Positions 21,621 to 35,311 of a stretch of 64,000 bases of DNA are shown here, piece by piece. The notes under the pieces were generated by a model that saw only the letters and a program-made list of their open reading frames with translations, was not told the DNA's origin and searched no databases. The stretch's first letter is position 1. Each line of letters begins with the position of its first letter. Position numbers and translations under genes: made by a program. Location of the stretch: assembly GCF_000002425.4 (NCBI RefSeq), contig NC_037264.1, forward strand, positions 8,848,886 to 8,912,885, given 5' to 3'. The stretch is from Physcomitrium patens. Taxonomy: Eukaryota > Streptophyta > Bryopsida > Funariales > Funariaceae.

Positions 21621-23863
21621 TTGGGCAAATTCGGTATATATTCGAATAAATGCATATATATGGATATATATATATATATATATATATTTATATTAAAGGA
21701 ATACATTATGGGTCATATTCGGCATATATACATATGTATATGTATGCATACATGGCTTTTGAATTGGATGGTGTTACATTTCATATTGACATGATTGAAC
21801 TGAAGAAAATTTGAAAAGAACATAAAGTAAGATCCGAGGAGTCTAATAATGCTATCAAGATATTACTTCAGCCTTTCAAATAATTATAACGAGTAAGTAT
21901 AAAGAACGAATGTACAGTCCATCATGGAACACTTAATGCCATACACAGATACATCTTAAAATATGCTATAATGGTTTTAATATAATATTAACTCTGGATT
22001 AAAATGGGCAATGATAAACACAAACTAATAAGACCCCTATCACCACAAAAAATAACTTGGAACGGTATTAAGTGTAGAGTTTCAGATGAAGTACTACCCT
22101 GATGAACCTGCACCTAGTTATATTTTCATGAAAAATAGAGCCAAAATTCAAACTTCTGTGTACATGGTTTAACAAATAGATAATTTTGACTCGTGCAAAA
22201 TCTAATTAATATACTAATATAGTCTGTTTCACAACAAAATGCTTATAAGGACATGCATTTGAAAAAGACTTGCTTTTACCCGGAATTTAAATAATCGACA
22301 ATAATGATTCATTATTAGTTTTTACAAGAAAAAATAAATAAATAATGATTAGTTTTTTCTTTTAGTATTATGGATTTAATTGAGACTTTAAGAGAACAAA
22401 CATGGATTTATGGACACGGCTTTAGTAGAATTTTTGATATTTGTGCATGTCCATTTTTTATTTCTTCGATGTTAATATGTAACAATAAAGCTTCCATTTA
22501 GCAGTTCATGCACACAAAATCTTCTTACATGAAAATGGGCTAGATAATCTGTTTTGTGGCAATTTAACAACATTGAAATACTTGTCAAAGCTGGCAAATC
22601 CCAAGCAGGTTTTAGACAGGACCAAATTCAATATAAACCACTGTGAAATATTTAACAACTTAGTATTTGATCTGTATTATAGGTTGAGGAAATACAATAT
22701 TATTTCAATTTGAATACACTTTGAATACAACAAGAAAAAGTTAAAAAGTTAAAGGAGTGTGATTTCAATTTTGAAACTAATTTTTCGGAGTTTCTTATAG
22801 ATTAGTATAATTTGAGCTCATTAGGGAAGCTTCAAAATTTATTGCTATTTGTCATTCACAGCATATTAATTAGCATCCACAAACAATTTTATTAAACATT
22901 CTGTTTGTGGAAACCACTTAGAAAAACACATAAATATGAAGCTCATTCTATATTTAGAAACAACAGTAAAAATTACTCTCTCCACTGCAACATAGCCCTA
23001 CGTGCACCTATTGCTGAGAGTGTGAAATACCTTACTTAAGTACCAATTTTTGTGAGTGTTATGTTAAAGAAAAACTCTATCCAGTACAAATTACTGTGGC
23101 ATTTTGATGTTCATACAAAAAAGAATAAAACAGCCATGTACATTAACATGAAGATGATGGATTAAAATGTTGATTTAAAAAAATATATAATCATTTGAGT
23201 TAATTCACATTCAGTGGTAGAGTCATGTGACATACTCATGGGTTGAATGTTTATTTTAGTGTGACAACTTTCAGTGACACAGTAAACAATAACCATAAAG
23301 TAATTAACCACTGCTATCTACAATTGTAATGTAAGAAATAGTGGTTTGCTTTCATTTCTTTGGTAGGCAGTGAATTTCACTTTAAGGCAAGTTTGATTTT
23401 GGCCACAAAACACAACTTCAAAATTATAATAAAATAATTAAATAATTAAATAATATATTGGTACTATCTATTGGTAATAATATCATTGCATTTCTGTAAT
23501 GATGCATTGTAGAAATACAAGAGCACAAGATGACCCAGTCCCATTGAAAATATGCATATCTATATATATGTATATATGTGAGTGTGTGTGTGTTCTTAAA
23601 ACATGAATTATCAACTTTAAAACATGCATATGTTTGCCCACAATCACAAATATGGTTTGATGCAGGAATCACTCAGCTGCAAGAGTGATTGGGAAATTAA
23701 CAATAAATGACCATAACAATAATATACACGGAGCTATGAATTTGAACAGAACATGTACTTGAAACAGTATGGCTTGGAAAATGAGTCCACGTAGTAAAAA
23801 TTTCCTTATTCTAGAGATGACTTTTTTGCCCCAACATAAACAAAGGAAAAACACACACACAAG

Positions 23864-23914
<51 letters not shown>

Positions 23915-24649
23915 TCTACTAAGGTACAGCATCAAACAGTTTCTCAACTATTCAAAATTTAATGACTAATCCTTTTTTTAATCATCAATTTTTAGATCAA
24001 CTATACTTGAAAGAGTAACTCACACTACAAAAAACAGCTGTAAGTAAAACAATACATTTCAATCCATACCTGAAAATTATAGAACATACTCTATAACCAA
24101 ACACCTGCAATATAAATCTTTGATATTAAGTTAGTTAAACTTGTTTGTCAATTAAATAGTTACAGTTTCATTTGTATAGTTTATACATTATTGACCCAAC
24201 CAATAAACTTTAAATAATAATCTTACCACAGAACAATTTTACCATTCTTTGGTCACCCTTGAGTGAGAAAATTGTTAAAATTCAATGATTGCTAAAGAAA
24301 ACATGTTACAGTGTAAGATTATAAATAGGCTCATTTAAAATCAAAAACTGAATTCAAGGCTTTTCCCATCATAATTTGTTTGCTTCGGAAGGTGACTTCT
24401 TTTGCTCATAAGTCCATAAACATGTGTACTATAAAAACGATCCACCCATTTCCGGGTGGGAGCCAAGTACTGTATAACCTTTTTTATTTTTTGTTTTTTT
24501 ATCACCGTGACTAATTTGTTTAGTCATTATTAATATGGCTCTTGTTGATGGTCATGGCTTGCTTTGACGATCACAATGTTAAAATGATAGTCTTCAAATC
24601 AATCTGTAAGTAATGGAATGAATACCACTAAGTTTACGGGATAAATATA
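21621..24649. other. AT-rich spacer with simple repeats
   Basis: No gene seen. A (TA)n tract lies at about 21655-21690 and a compound (CT)n(TA)n tract at 23863-23914. ORFs here come from the simple repeats. Confidence 0.6.
23863..23914. repeat. Compound (CT)n(TA)n microsatellite
   Basis: About 27 bases of CT repeat followed by about 24 bases of TA repeat, preceded by a short (CA)n run. Confidence 0.9.
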
Positions 24650-25440
24650 CGGACATTCATCCATTGGAATTCAGCACGCAGCACAGAGCCCAAAAACGTG
24701 CATTCTCTTGTTGCACCCAACTCAGAAATTGATGACCAATGAGCCCCGAGCACCGTCCAGCTCACCTTCCACGTAGGCTCGGGGGTGCATCAGTGCCACG
24801 TAGATGTATTTGTTCGTCCACGTGGAGGGCGTGTTCCAGTACCAGGGGAAGACCCCTCTTAAAAAGGAAAGGCCCCAAGCTTTAAACCAATCTCAGTCCA
24901 GTCAACAGAGACCAAATGCACAGCTGGACCACACTCTCCGGGCAGGCTGCCAAAAATGAATGCTGACATGGCGCTGACAGGGCAAATGGGTGGAGGGAAT
25001 GGCAGAAGATAGGGCACCAATTCCACAGCGGAATGTGGGTGATATTCACTGTTAGGGTTTGGAGATTGAGAGAAGGTACATTCCAGAAGGGGGTCTGTGG
25101 AAAGGGATGGAAAGGAAGTGCCACACCCTCTGAACTATTATCAGGAGATTCTACAATGATTGGGGCTCTAGTGCAGAAGCTGCTTTGCAGGCCTCCAAAT
25201 CTAACCATCAATTCTGTTCCTTTCATTACAGAGAGGCACTTTAAAAGTTGGCATGGATTGGTATCAACGCGTTGATGTGGATGTGGATGTAGAATGAGGA
25301 GGAACCCATCTCGCCCAATGTGATTTATGGTCCATGTTGTTGGAGATGCTATGTTCCCAAACCCTAAATCCACATGCTTCATGTCCTGACAGGAGCTTCA
25401 TGTTCCCCAAACACGTTGGATTCGTTAAACAAACCAGTCA
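24650..25440. promoter_or_regulatory. Promoter-like G+C-richer island with three ACGT boxes
   Basis: A CCAAT at about 24736 is followed by three CCACGT boxes within 55 bases (24769, 24796, 24818). The last is a perfect CACGTG G-box at 24819-24824. A TTAAAAAGG TATA-like box is at about 24859. ACGT/G-box clusters are typical of plant light- and ABA-responsive promoters. Downstream DNA stays G+C-rich to 25430 and holds a 166-codon minus-strand ORF (25382-24882) and an 80-codon plus-strand ORF (25033-25275). Neither resembles a known family. A non-coding transcript or a relic promoter are both possible. Confidence 0.4.
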
Positions 25441-28400
25441 AATTTGTGTAATAAATGGGCATCGGCATGCTTGTAAAAATGAGTAATAAACAGTGGCTAG
25501 GCTAGACCTCTACTTCAATTGGATGGGTTTCTTTTACTTTTTCTTATTCTTTTTACTTTTTTGTAATTCATTTAAGACATATGAGTCTTCCTTAACTCCA
25601 AGTTTGTTGACCTTCGTAACCTACTTAAAGTTTATATCGAATGATATTTATAATAAATATTTTTAAGAACTGCAAACGGAATGCAATACTGTTTACTTTG
25701 CATTTTACTTAAATATGTTTTTAGATTGACGGGGGTGAAGTTATTATAAAAAAATGTACCCAGATAATTGAATTTGAAAGCACACGAGGCAATTTATTTA
25801 AAAACCACTAAACTTTGCTAACCGCCAATATTACAACTTTAATGGTTAGCACATGGGGATTATGGTTTAACTCGAGAAACTGGACTGTTCAGTAAACAAA
25901 TGTATTTTTCAAAGGAGTCATAATCACACGTCAGAAACTTTTTGAAACGTAAACTAAGGTTTCATTAGAAATATTTTTCAATTAAAAAAATATCTATGTC
26001 ACAAAATAAATAATTGCTATAGACATTACTACTTTCATTTCTTTTTCCTCTTTTTCTCTCTCTGCACACATTTTTACATGCATGCTGAAACAGTTCGTCG
26101 TAATCCATTCTAATACCATTTTAAAAAAATTCCACTCCATAAAAATTTCCATCATTCATGCAAAATTTGTTTTGAATAGAGATATAGACTTTACACAGAA
26201 CATTTAATTCTCAATAAAATAAATAGAAGTAGAAGTTAAGTTGTTGAGTTTTTATTTGCATCAAAATTGTAACTTTTTCAATATACTCAGGGTCCCCTTA
26301 AGTGAAGCTCAAATATCAGAACCTAGGCAAAATTAGGTTACGTGTAATATCAACTGTTAAAACTATACAAAAGAATTGAGATGTAAAATTATGCAGTTAT
26401 TCAAACATGATTCTAACCCATTGGATTGCTATACAACAACTTGAATAATTTGATTTGGTAATGATCCACAACTTCTGACTGTTGTGCACATACTTTTTTA
26501 ATGAAGAAAAAAAAATAATAATAATATACCTCAAATTGTGGTAATACTGTTGAACAGAGTATTTTATATTCAAACTCACATGTCTATATGTATGTATGTA
26601 TGTATGTATAATGGAACTACAATATGCATATTTATTTATATCAGTAAAATTACAAAATACATATCCCAGCTAAACATGTTGACCTTTATATTCTGATTTT
26701 AGTCTGTGATTGGATATTGTTATAGTTGTAGTGCACAGAATTTGTGCCCTTGATTATTCTATTCCCAGAAAGTACAATTTGGATTCATTGTATTAGTATT
26801 ACTTATATACAAAATGGTGCACACATGCATTTACATACAAAATATGTTTGCTTCAATAAAAGTTGAGAAAATAAAACTCACAAAACTTTTGAATATCTGA
26901 GTTACAACACAATGTTTGAATAACATGCTTTTAAAAAATCACTTAATATCCCATGCATGTACAAGTGCATAGAGTCAACCAATTCAAAATTGAAAACTTT
27001 TCACAAATAAATAAAATAAAATATCATTGGACATTTTGATTTACCTATGTGTAGAAATAGGCTTAACCCAGATGTACATAAACTCACAACATGATCAAAT
27101 ATCACAAACCTCTCAGTAAAGGGAATCCATTGAAACTTTATTACATACTTGACTCCTCCAAACTTGAACAAAACCTGATACTGTGTGTAGCTTTGATGTA
27201 AATAAAACTAATGTATCAATATATTTGTGCTGTAACCTCAATCTCACCAAAATCAACATTGATAAGATGAAGTAAATCCCACTTTACATAGTGGTCATGA
27301 GATCCCACAGGAGAATTGATTAACACATTTTAATAAAACTATTGCAATTGAAATCCATCTATGAAATTTTCTAAAATAACCGACATATCAATGAAACACC
27401 AAGTGTACCTATCCATGCACATATAATCAGTTAAAATCCCTCTGATTTAGAATAAGGTAACATTGCCTGAAAGTTTGGTAATCAATAAAATCATGCCAAC
27501 AATGAATTCGCACATGAAAACTTAGCTAACTTGCCACAACATTCAATACTATTATCTTGTCATGATTTTCAGTCACAATTCAATACAAATGAATTTTAAT
27601 AAAATCTTCATTAAACATGAGTGCATAAATAAAGGAGTATTAATGATAATAACAATATCCCAATGTACTCCTACCCTTTGTTCCAACTGAAAGAAGCCCA
27701 AAGGGAACTTGGACTATTAATGATTCCTTGCTTGATATTAAATTCAATGACAACACCCTCATACATTTTGTGTGGTGTGTATTAGTTAATTAGGATAATA
27801 TGGCAATTTGTTCCAATTGGATGCATAGTTTTTTATGATGACATGGCATGATCTGAGTTTGAGTGTAATGAACAAGGGAGTGTTTAGGGTTTACCCATTG
27901 ACTTCTGCAAGTGGATTTGACACCCACAAACACAGTACAGAATATCATGCAGAAGTAAAACTCCTGCTAATAGTTTTTCCATAGCAGTGACCATGAATGT
28001 CATGCAAATATATATATATATATATATATATATACGTATATTCATTGATTTGCTTGTGATTGTTAGTTCTTGTGTTTCATCTGGTTGTGTGTGATGTTGA
28101 CTTTGAAACACAGTTTCTATCCCATTTGTTATCAATGTCAATCATACCAAAAAGTAAGGAAACCCAATGAAGTCAATGCAGTATCTGGTTTTCCAAGGGG
28201 CGAGATGAGAATGAAACATGCATAACAAACAGAAATGGGAAAAAGAAAAAACGAAGTATAAAGAAAATCAAGTAGAATGCTGAGTTCATCATTCTTTTAA
28301 TAGAAATAACCACTGTAGAGATATCTTGTGCATATCAGTGTGGAAAGAATTTGTGAATGAAGTGGTTCACAATCTGTTCACCAGGTTGTGGTTAAGTGTT

Positions 28401-30449
28401 AAGAGATACTTTTGATTTTTCTTTGTGATTTTTAAGATCTTTGACTGTTTGCAGGGGATTTTATGTGTGACATCCAGTTGAATATTAGGAAATCTGGGTG
28501 GGTTTGGAAATATTCTTAACAGACCTCTGCTGGGTTGGAAGCTTCACCAAGAATTACCAAAGTTGAACATTATTGGGGATTCAAGTGGTGTGTAATTTTT
28601 TACTTGTTCTATTTTGTGATCTACAATAAAATATTGGTTTATCTAAGATGATTTGTAAAATCTTTGAAGTTCGTAGAACTTGCCTCAATAAAGTGATTTT
28701 ATCTAATTGTAGAATTGCATACCAGTTAGAGTGTATCAGTGTATGCTACATTGATATCCATATATTTTATCAACAATAATGTATAAGGGAAAGTTGGATT
28801 GATTGGGTATGTGGAAACTTGCATATTATATGGTCAAAAGCTTCACAAGCATTGCATCGTAAAATTTTAAAAATGGAGTTTGAAATGAGTTTAAGTCATT
28901 GGTTAAACATAGAATATGAAAAACTGACTCTGGAAATAAAGATCACTCTTGCAGGTTTTTAAGTCTAGAACTGATTGAACACAATGTACAGCAACGGAAA
29001 AAATACGATATTCTTACAGAAGCACTCTAAAATCAACCATCATTCAAAATCCATCTACTACTTGTCAACTCTGTAATATTGTGAAATATTATTTAGGTGC
29101 AGTAATTGCTCTAATATGAAATACTAAACAGTTGTGTCCCATTTAAAATAGATTCTCGGAAAGAACACTATGGTGTTTTTTCAAAATGTTTATCCTATGC
29201 ACACATATTAAACTACGGGAAACATACATCAATGATAGTGATTTGGCAAATTTTCTCATTTTATTCATAAAATACGGTAATGAGACAAACACATAGTGAG
29301 AAATGCATGAATGTCATAAATAACAGCCTATATTCACACATAGAATAAGAACGTCGAAAATCATGTCAGAACAGATGTGGATTTGTATATATATATACAT
29401 TATTTTATTTTATTTTATTTTATTTATTTATTTTTCTAACATCCATGTGTTCATAAATAAAAGTAAGAACATATGTTTGATTATTCTTTTATAATTTTGT
29501 GAAAGTGAAAGATATTCGGTGATGAAAGTAGTATTTATATACTTAGTAGCTGACAGTATATTACTTTTGAATTTAATTTTGAGCACAATAGGCTTGTCTC
29601 AACTTTACTATTAGCGTTTGAAAGAAATAAGAACGCTTCTGTTCCAGACGGAAATCAAAACAACTAAATCCTTCATTTTATTATTTTCGTGAAATTAGAT
29701 TTTACAGAACACTTCTATAAAATTGATCTGCAGATATCATTTCATGAGCAATTGTATACCCAGCAACGTAATATTAGATTTAAAATTTTACAAAATGTGT
29801 TATAAAAAATCAATGAAAGAAGTAATATTTTAAACCTTGTTCTGAGTACTTAGTGGTCTAAAAACCAAAATCAATGTTTTAAACTTGGAAAATTAATACA
29901 AATGAATGTATTTTCAGAAACAGTGTACGTATTTCCTTTTGGGTACTGTACACGTACGTAATAGAAGGAAAGTAAAAAGATAAAAAAAAAGCCGAAGATT
30001 GTATAGATTATATAAGATGTGTCACCATGGTACAATTATCAAAAGCACTTGTTTGTTTTTAAATTTTAGTTACAAATATCGTATTCTAAGCATGTGACAA
30101 CAATGTGTCATATGATTCTGTTATTATTACAGATTGACACAATATTCAAAGACTTCAATTTAACACAATTCATTATCAAGATAATCCATTTTTTTAATTT
30201 ATAAACAATTATTCGTCACAAAAAAACCATCCATATATGTTTAGACAGTAGTTGTCTCCATCGCCTAACCAGCGACCCATTTTCAAACAATGTAAAAAAA
30301 TAGTGCATTTCATCCTAAAAGATCCGTTTTGGTATTTACTTCTTAGTTAATATTTTTTAAATGTTGTTACGGTGAGTATTCTCGTAATTAAAATAACCCA
30401 ATATTTATCTATTTATTTTATCCTTTAATCGGTGTTCTTTAACAGATTT
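25441..30449. other. AT-rich spacer, no gene recognised
   Basis: No convincing ORF. Simple repeats: (TATG)n at about 26586-26610, (TA)n at 28007-28035 and (TTTTA)n at about 29401-29425. Confidence 0.6.
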
Positions 30450-30990
30450 AGAACATAATCACAACACCCACCACGATGAAACTTAAATGAGGGTCTATAT
30501 ATATAGGCCGTTGTGTGGCCCATGGGAATCCGCACTTTTTTCAACCCTTTCTTTTTGGTTTCTTTTATTATTGATTTTACTTTTAAAAAACTAATTAATT
30601 AATTAATTAGTATGTGAAGATTAAAGAAAGCATGATCTCCTTGTGGCTTTCCTCCTCCAAACAAACCTCATGGATTCACTCGAATCAATCAACGTCCACT
30701 CATATACGGGTCGCGGTTTTGCGTAACATTCATCCGCATTCATCCGTTTTCGAGCGCGAGGGTCGGTGCGGGGGGGGGGGGCAAAAGCTTCGGGAACGGG
30801 TTTGGATTGGGTGGGTGAGAACGAGGCGCGATTTACGAGGCCGGGTTATCGGACGGCGAGGCCAGGACGGGTGAGGACGGAGCGGGCGTGACTGTCCCAG
30901 TGCAGTCCCAGCGGCGAGGAACGGGTGGGAGCTGCAGGGCCCGTGATGTGGAGTTCGAGGCCCTTTCTGCCTTCGATATTAGAAGGGAAT
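30450..30990 (+). promoter_or_regulatory. TATA box and G+C-rich island, possible short transcript
   Basis: A strong TATA box (CTATATATATAGG, 30495-30507) is followed by TGTGGCCCATGG and then, from about 30690, a very G+C-rich block with a run of 12 G (30770-30781). An 86-codon ORF spans 30614-30874 and its first ATG is at about 30641. Its Arg/Gly-rich second half looks like translated G+C-rich DNA. I do not claim a protein; a promoter or 5' exon relic is as likely. Confidence 0.35.
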
Positions 30991-32291
30991 GAGAAAAAAG
31001 TAATCTTTAAAGTGAAATTTGATAAATGGTGGAATATAATAATAAATTAATAAATTTATTGTAAACATATTTTAGTGTCTCACAAGCTTAATTATTACTT
31101 ACTTTTTTTCGAGAAAAAATTACCACCATCTCTTATTTACTAAAGAATACAATTGAATATCACATTAAAAATCGAATATAATTGTTTTAAAAATTTAGAA
31201 CATGCATTTTTATCAGTTATTATAAATATCTTAAACACAACCACACAAAATTACAGTAAATAAGTGAATTTGGTTTTTTGAAGTAATTCCTTAAATGTAA
31301 AATTCAAATATTTCTTTATTAAAGATGTAAAGTATTGATATAGTTGAAAATATGTATAAATATTTTGTTAAATAAAACATCGCAAGTACTAACAGAATGT
31401 AATAATGAATAAAGTACTACGTATTGAAAAATCTGAAGTTTTATCACAACATGTATTTAGAATATATACTACAGAAAAATAAAATTTTGTAATGTTTAAT
31501 AAAAATACTCAATACATTATAAATATGTTGTGGATACTTGTTACTGTTTAAGAATTTATAACGAAGAAATAATTGTAAAACCCAGATAATAAAAACTATT
31601 TAAATAAAGCTCATAGACATAATAACAATAATAATCATAAAGTTTTTTCTTCTTCTCATTTAGTGTAATAACCACAAATATTAATTCAAATATGAAATAC
31701 TAATTTGAATAATTTTTAAAAAATAACTAAAAAGACTTGTAATATACATTCATATTACTTCTACTTAATTCATAAAGTTTATTCTCAGTTTTTGAAAACT
31801 TTTCCTCATAACAAGAATTAACATAATTCCAGAATGATAATATATATCTCAACAAAACTAAGAAAATGCATATTTTTGTTCACAATCCTGTATAACATGT
31901 TGAATTTGAAGTATTTAGTTTTAGTCTACTTTTACTATCTTAAAATAATAGAAACATGTTCGAATTTACTAGTATAAATAGCAAGTGAATTGTTTGCTTA
32001 TGTCCAAACAGAAAACTACCTTTAAGAATTAAGACGCAAGTTTATATTTTACAAAAAATATAAAATTATATTAAAAAATATTTTCTTATCCTAATTACAT
32101 TGACTTCTCTAAGTATATATAAATGATAATTTTTTTCAAACTATAAAATTTTAAATCTTAATCTTCTTTTTTTACATTCCTTTGTTTGAATTAGTTTTAC
32201 ATTTTTAAAAAAACTTAAGTCTTTATGTCTATTATTTATTATAAATTTTATTTTATGCTTTTTATTATAATTCATATATATATATATATAT

Positions 32292-32329
<38 letters not shown>

Positions 32330-35260
32330 TATTACTAATTCCACTAAAACTTATTGTTATTGACCTTTCAATCATTTTTAAATAAAATAAAATATATATT
32401 ATATATAATTGTTTAAAAAAACATATTGAAAATAATGTTTTTTTATGGGAATAAATATATATATATATATATATATATATTGAGTGGGTTGCAAGTTTTG
32501 GTGATGGTAGCAAATACTGTAGACATTAGCAATATCCAATATATTTGTTGTATAAACTTTCATCCATGCATCTGTCTCATTTCTTTTATTAATTTATAGA
32601 TATCATGTTACTATTTAAATTAGCAGGCAAAGGAATTAAAGATTTTTCAAAATACTAATATAGTTAAATTTATCAAATATTACATAAAATAACTAAAAAA
32701 ACATATGTAGACCAATAAATAAGAAGTGTTTAGATACAACAATTTTTTTAATAGAGTAAATTTTTTAATATTTTTAAGATTTATATAATCCATCTAAAAG
32801 TTGTGATAAATTTGTATTATATTACAAAAATTAAAATTAAAATTAAAATGAGTTCTTAAAGAAATTCAACCAGTAATTTTGCTGTACTGCAATTAATATT
32901 ATTATTATTATTTATTTCATTGATGGAGCATAAAACACCTATCATGTGTTTAATAACTGTTCATCAAAACTATGTAAATTGATATGATTTTAAACAGTTG
33001 CTTTGTGAATATAAAATAATGGCAAAGATTTGCAATACTAAATGATCAGTTCAATGTAGATTTTACAAATTTGTAACTAATTATATTTTGCTAACTAAAC
33101 CTATTTAATACTTGTAAATAATATATTCTCTTCTTACACAAGGGTTTTAAAAGAATACTAATATTTTTATTACTATAGAAGTTTTTCCAAACTTTTTAAT
33201 GTGATAACCTATATCACATATATCACATTTTATAAAACCATTAAATTAAAAATATAAAAACTTGTGATTTGGAAACACGTATTTAAAATCTATGCATTCT
33301 ACTATACATATCTATCTTGGTTTTATATTGCTAATGTATTTTAATTTTGGATGTAAAATTTCATCATTATTTATTTAAAAGTTAACTGATGGAAAAATTA
33401 TTGAATAATAAAATTATTTTTAAATATATTTTTTGTATATGTAGCAGAAACTAATTAATATTGTAAGTGTATTTCATACATGATTTTAAAATTGAATTTT
33501 TAATTTTTTCCATTTTAATTCTTATAATCAAAGAAATCCAATACACTTTAATTTGTTATAATAATAGTGTTTTTATCCATTTAAATGCTTAATTCGTTTC
33601 TTAATATTAAAATATGTTTTGGAGCTAGAGCATCTTCAAAAGTAGACATTTATGATATTTTTCGACTTGGTAAAGCCTTCACTTGGAAGGAGGCATCATT
33701 GCAAATATGATACCATCTAGGTTTTAAATGCATGTGTAAAATAATGTCTCTACTTACAGACCATTTGGATTTTAAAAAGAAAATATGTATTTCAAAGAGA
33801 AGTATGAAGTGACTTCTACTTTAAAACCTTCATCTAATACAACTTAATTGAATATGGGCAAATTTTCTAGGCAACATCAAGGAGGAAATTGAAAATAAGA
33901 AGTAATGCACAAGGCTACCTCACTCATAAAATGGAACAAATCTTACATAGCAAAACAAATATTCAGGACCAAAATAGAGAAGGTAATCAAATGGATTTGT
34001 AGAGTATTCCAATATGGCATGATAATATATAAAAGTATATTAGATTGAATCAACAATTGATTCTCATTCAAAACTTTTGTTGCCACTTGTCAATGTCTTG
34101 GGTGTTGAGTTGTTGGTTGTACCATCCTACCCTGTCAATGCATTGGATAAACTCCATCAATGTGTTAAAAAGAAAGAAAGAGAAGATGAAATAGTAAGAT
34201 TGAATGTTACATTTAATAATTTTAAAATTTAAATATTTTGATAATTAAATGCAATAAACAACCAACTTTACACATATGTAAATATATTATATCACTGGAA
34301 ACAAATACCATGAGAAGAAGAAAAAAAATAAACTTCAACAAATTTCAAAAAAACTAATTAAAATCAATCAAATGAATTAATCACTTGAAAGTATTTGTAA
34401 AATATTATAGAACACTTGGTGTTCACTACTAGATAAAAAGTTACAAATCACTGTCTTACATTTGTATTAGATATATGCTATGGAAAATCATCATTTTAGA
34501 TTATTAATCAATTTATGTAATGAGTATAGTAAAATATTTATAATGTTTGAAAGTTCAATAAAATATTGTTTTGTACAAAATGCTTCATGATTTGCAAGGA
34601 CATTTAACATTTATTTACAAAAAATAAGATAAATTTTTATGTTCTTATTTTATATGTACTAATTTCAAAAATTATATTATATATGAGTTTATTTATTCAA
34701 TAGTTTAATATACTTATCATTTAATAATAATAGTTTAATATACTTATCATTAAATGAAACATGTTTATTAATAATTTTCACACAATTAATTGGTGTGTAT
34801 TACATGTACATATAGAAATACAAATACATAGATACATACATAAGCTCATCTGAATACTGCACCATAAATTTAATAAGTGTGTTTAATTTTTTTATAATTT
34901 TTTAAATTCTTTTTACAATGTTTAGTTTTCTTAAAGTTTCTTTTAATTCAGTTTATCGAATTGAGTCTTAAAATATTTGCATTTGTATCATAATTGCACA
35001 AAATATAAAATTATTCTTTAATCAGTTGTTATCATAGTTTTAAAATTATATATTTATATATATACACACACAGTAACAACTGATAATGTATTACATGTTA
35101 TACATTTTTTTGTTTGTTAATATGTACACACATGTATACTTTCAGACATGTACTTGCATACCAACTTCCAGATCACTAAATTTCAATCTGAATAAATAAT
35201 AGTTAACATGATGACCTTAAAAAACCTTCGTCACATAATCACATGCAAGTTGAATATTAT
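30991..35260. other. Very AT-rich spacer, no gene recognised
   Basis: No coding signal. A compound (TA)n(GA)n tract lies at 32274-32329 and a (TA)n tract at 32454-32480. TTTAATATACTTATCAT recurs at about 34704-34752 as a short tandem duplication. Confidence 0.6.
32274..32329. repeat. Compound (TA)n(GA)n microsatellite
   Basis: About 20 bases of TA followed by about 33 bases of GA repeats. A mirror-type arrangement of the CT/TA tract at 23863. Confidence 0.9.
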
Positions 35261-35280
35261 GGTTTAGAGCAACAAGCTAT

Positions 35281-35290
35281 CTATAAATAG
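35281..35290 (+). promoter_or_regulatory. TATA box, candidate promoter of the AHL gene
   Basis: CTATAAATAG is a textbook plant TATA box at the point where AT-rich spacer changes to the G+C-richer leader of the AHL gene. A start site about 30 bases downstream would give a leader of about 2.7 kb before the AHL ATG. Other start sites within 35.5-36 kb are possible. Confidence 0.5.
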
Positions 35291-35311
35291 AAACTTCTTA
35301 CTACCCTTAAA

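Noticed and set aside
23669-23969. ORFs on both strands across the CT/TA tract
   Set aside because: They translate the microsatellite into Ser-Leu, Arg-Glu and Ile-Tyr repeats.
24882-25382. 166-codon minus-strand ORF
   Set aside because: Long for the region, but the DNA is G+C-rich and stop-poor, the composition is His/Pro/Leu-rich without any domain, and no splice or start context supports it. Noted only as part of the island.
32141-32513. Minus-strand ORFs at the TA/GA tracts
   Set aside because: Same artefact: simple repeats read as Ser-Leu and Ile-Tyr runs.
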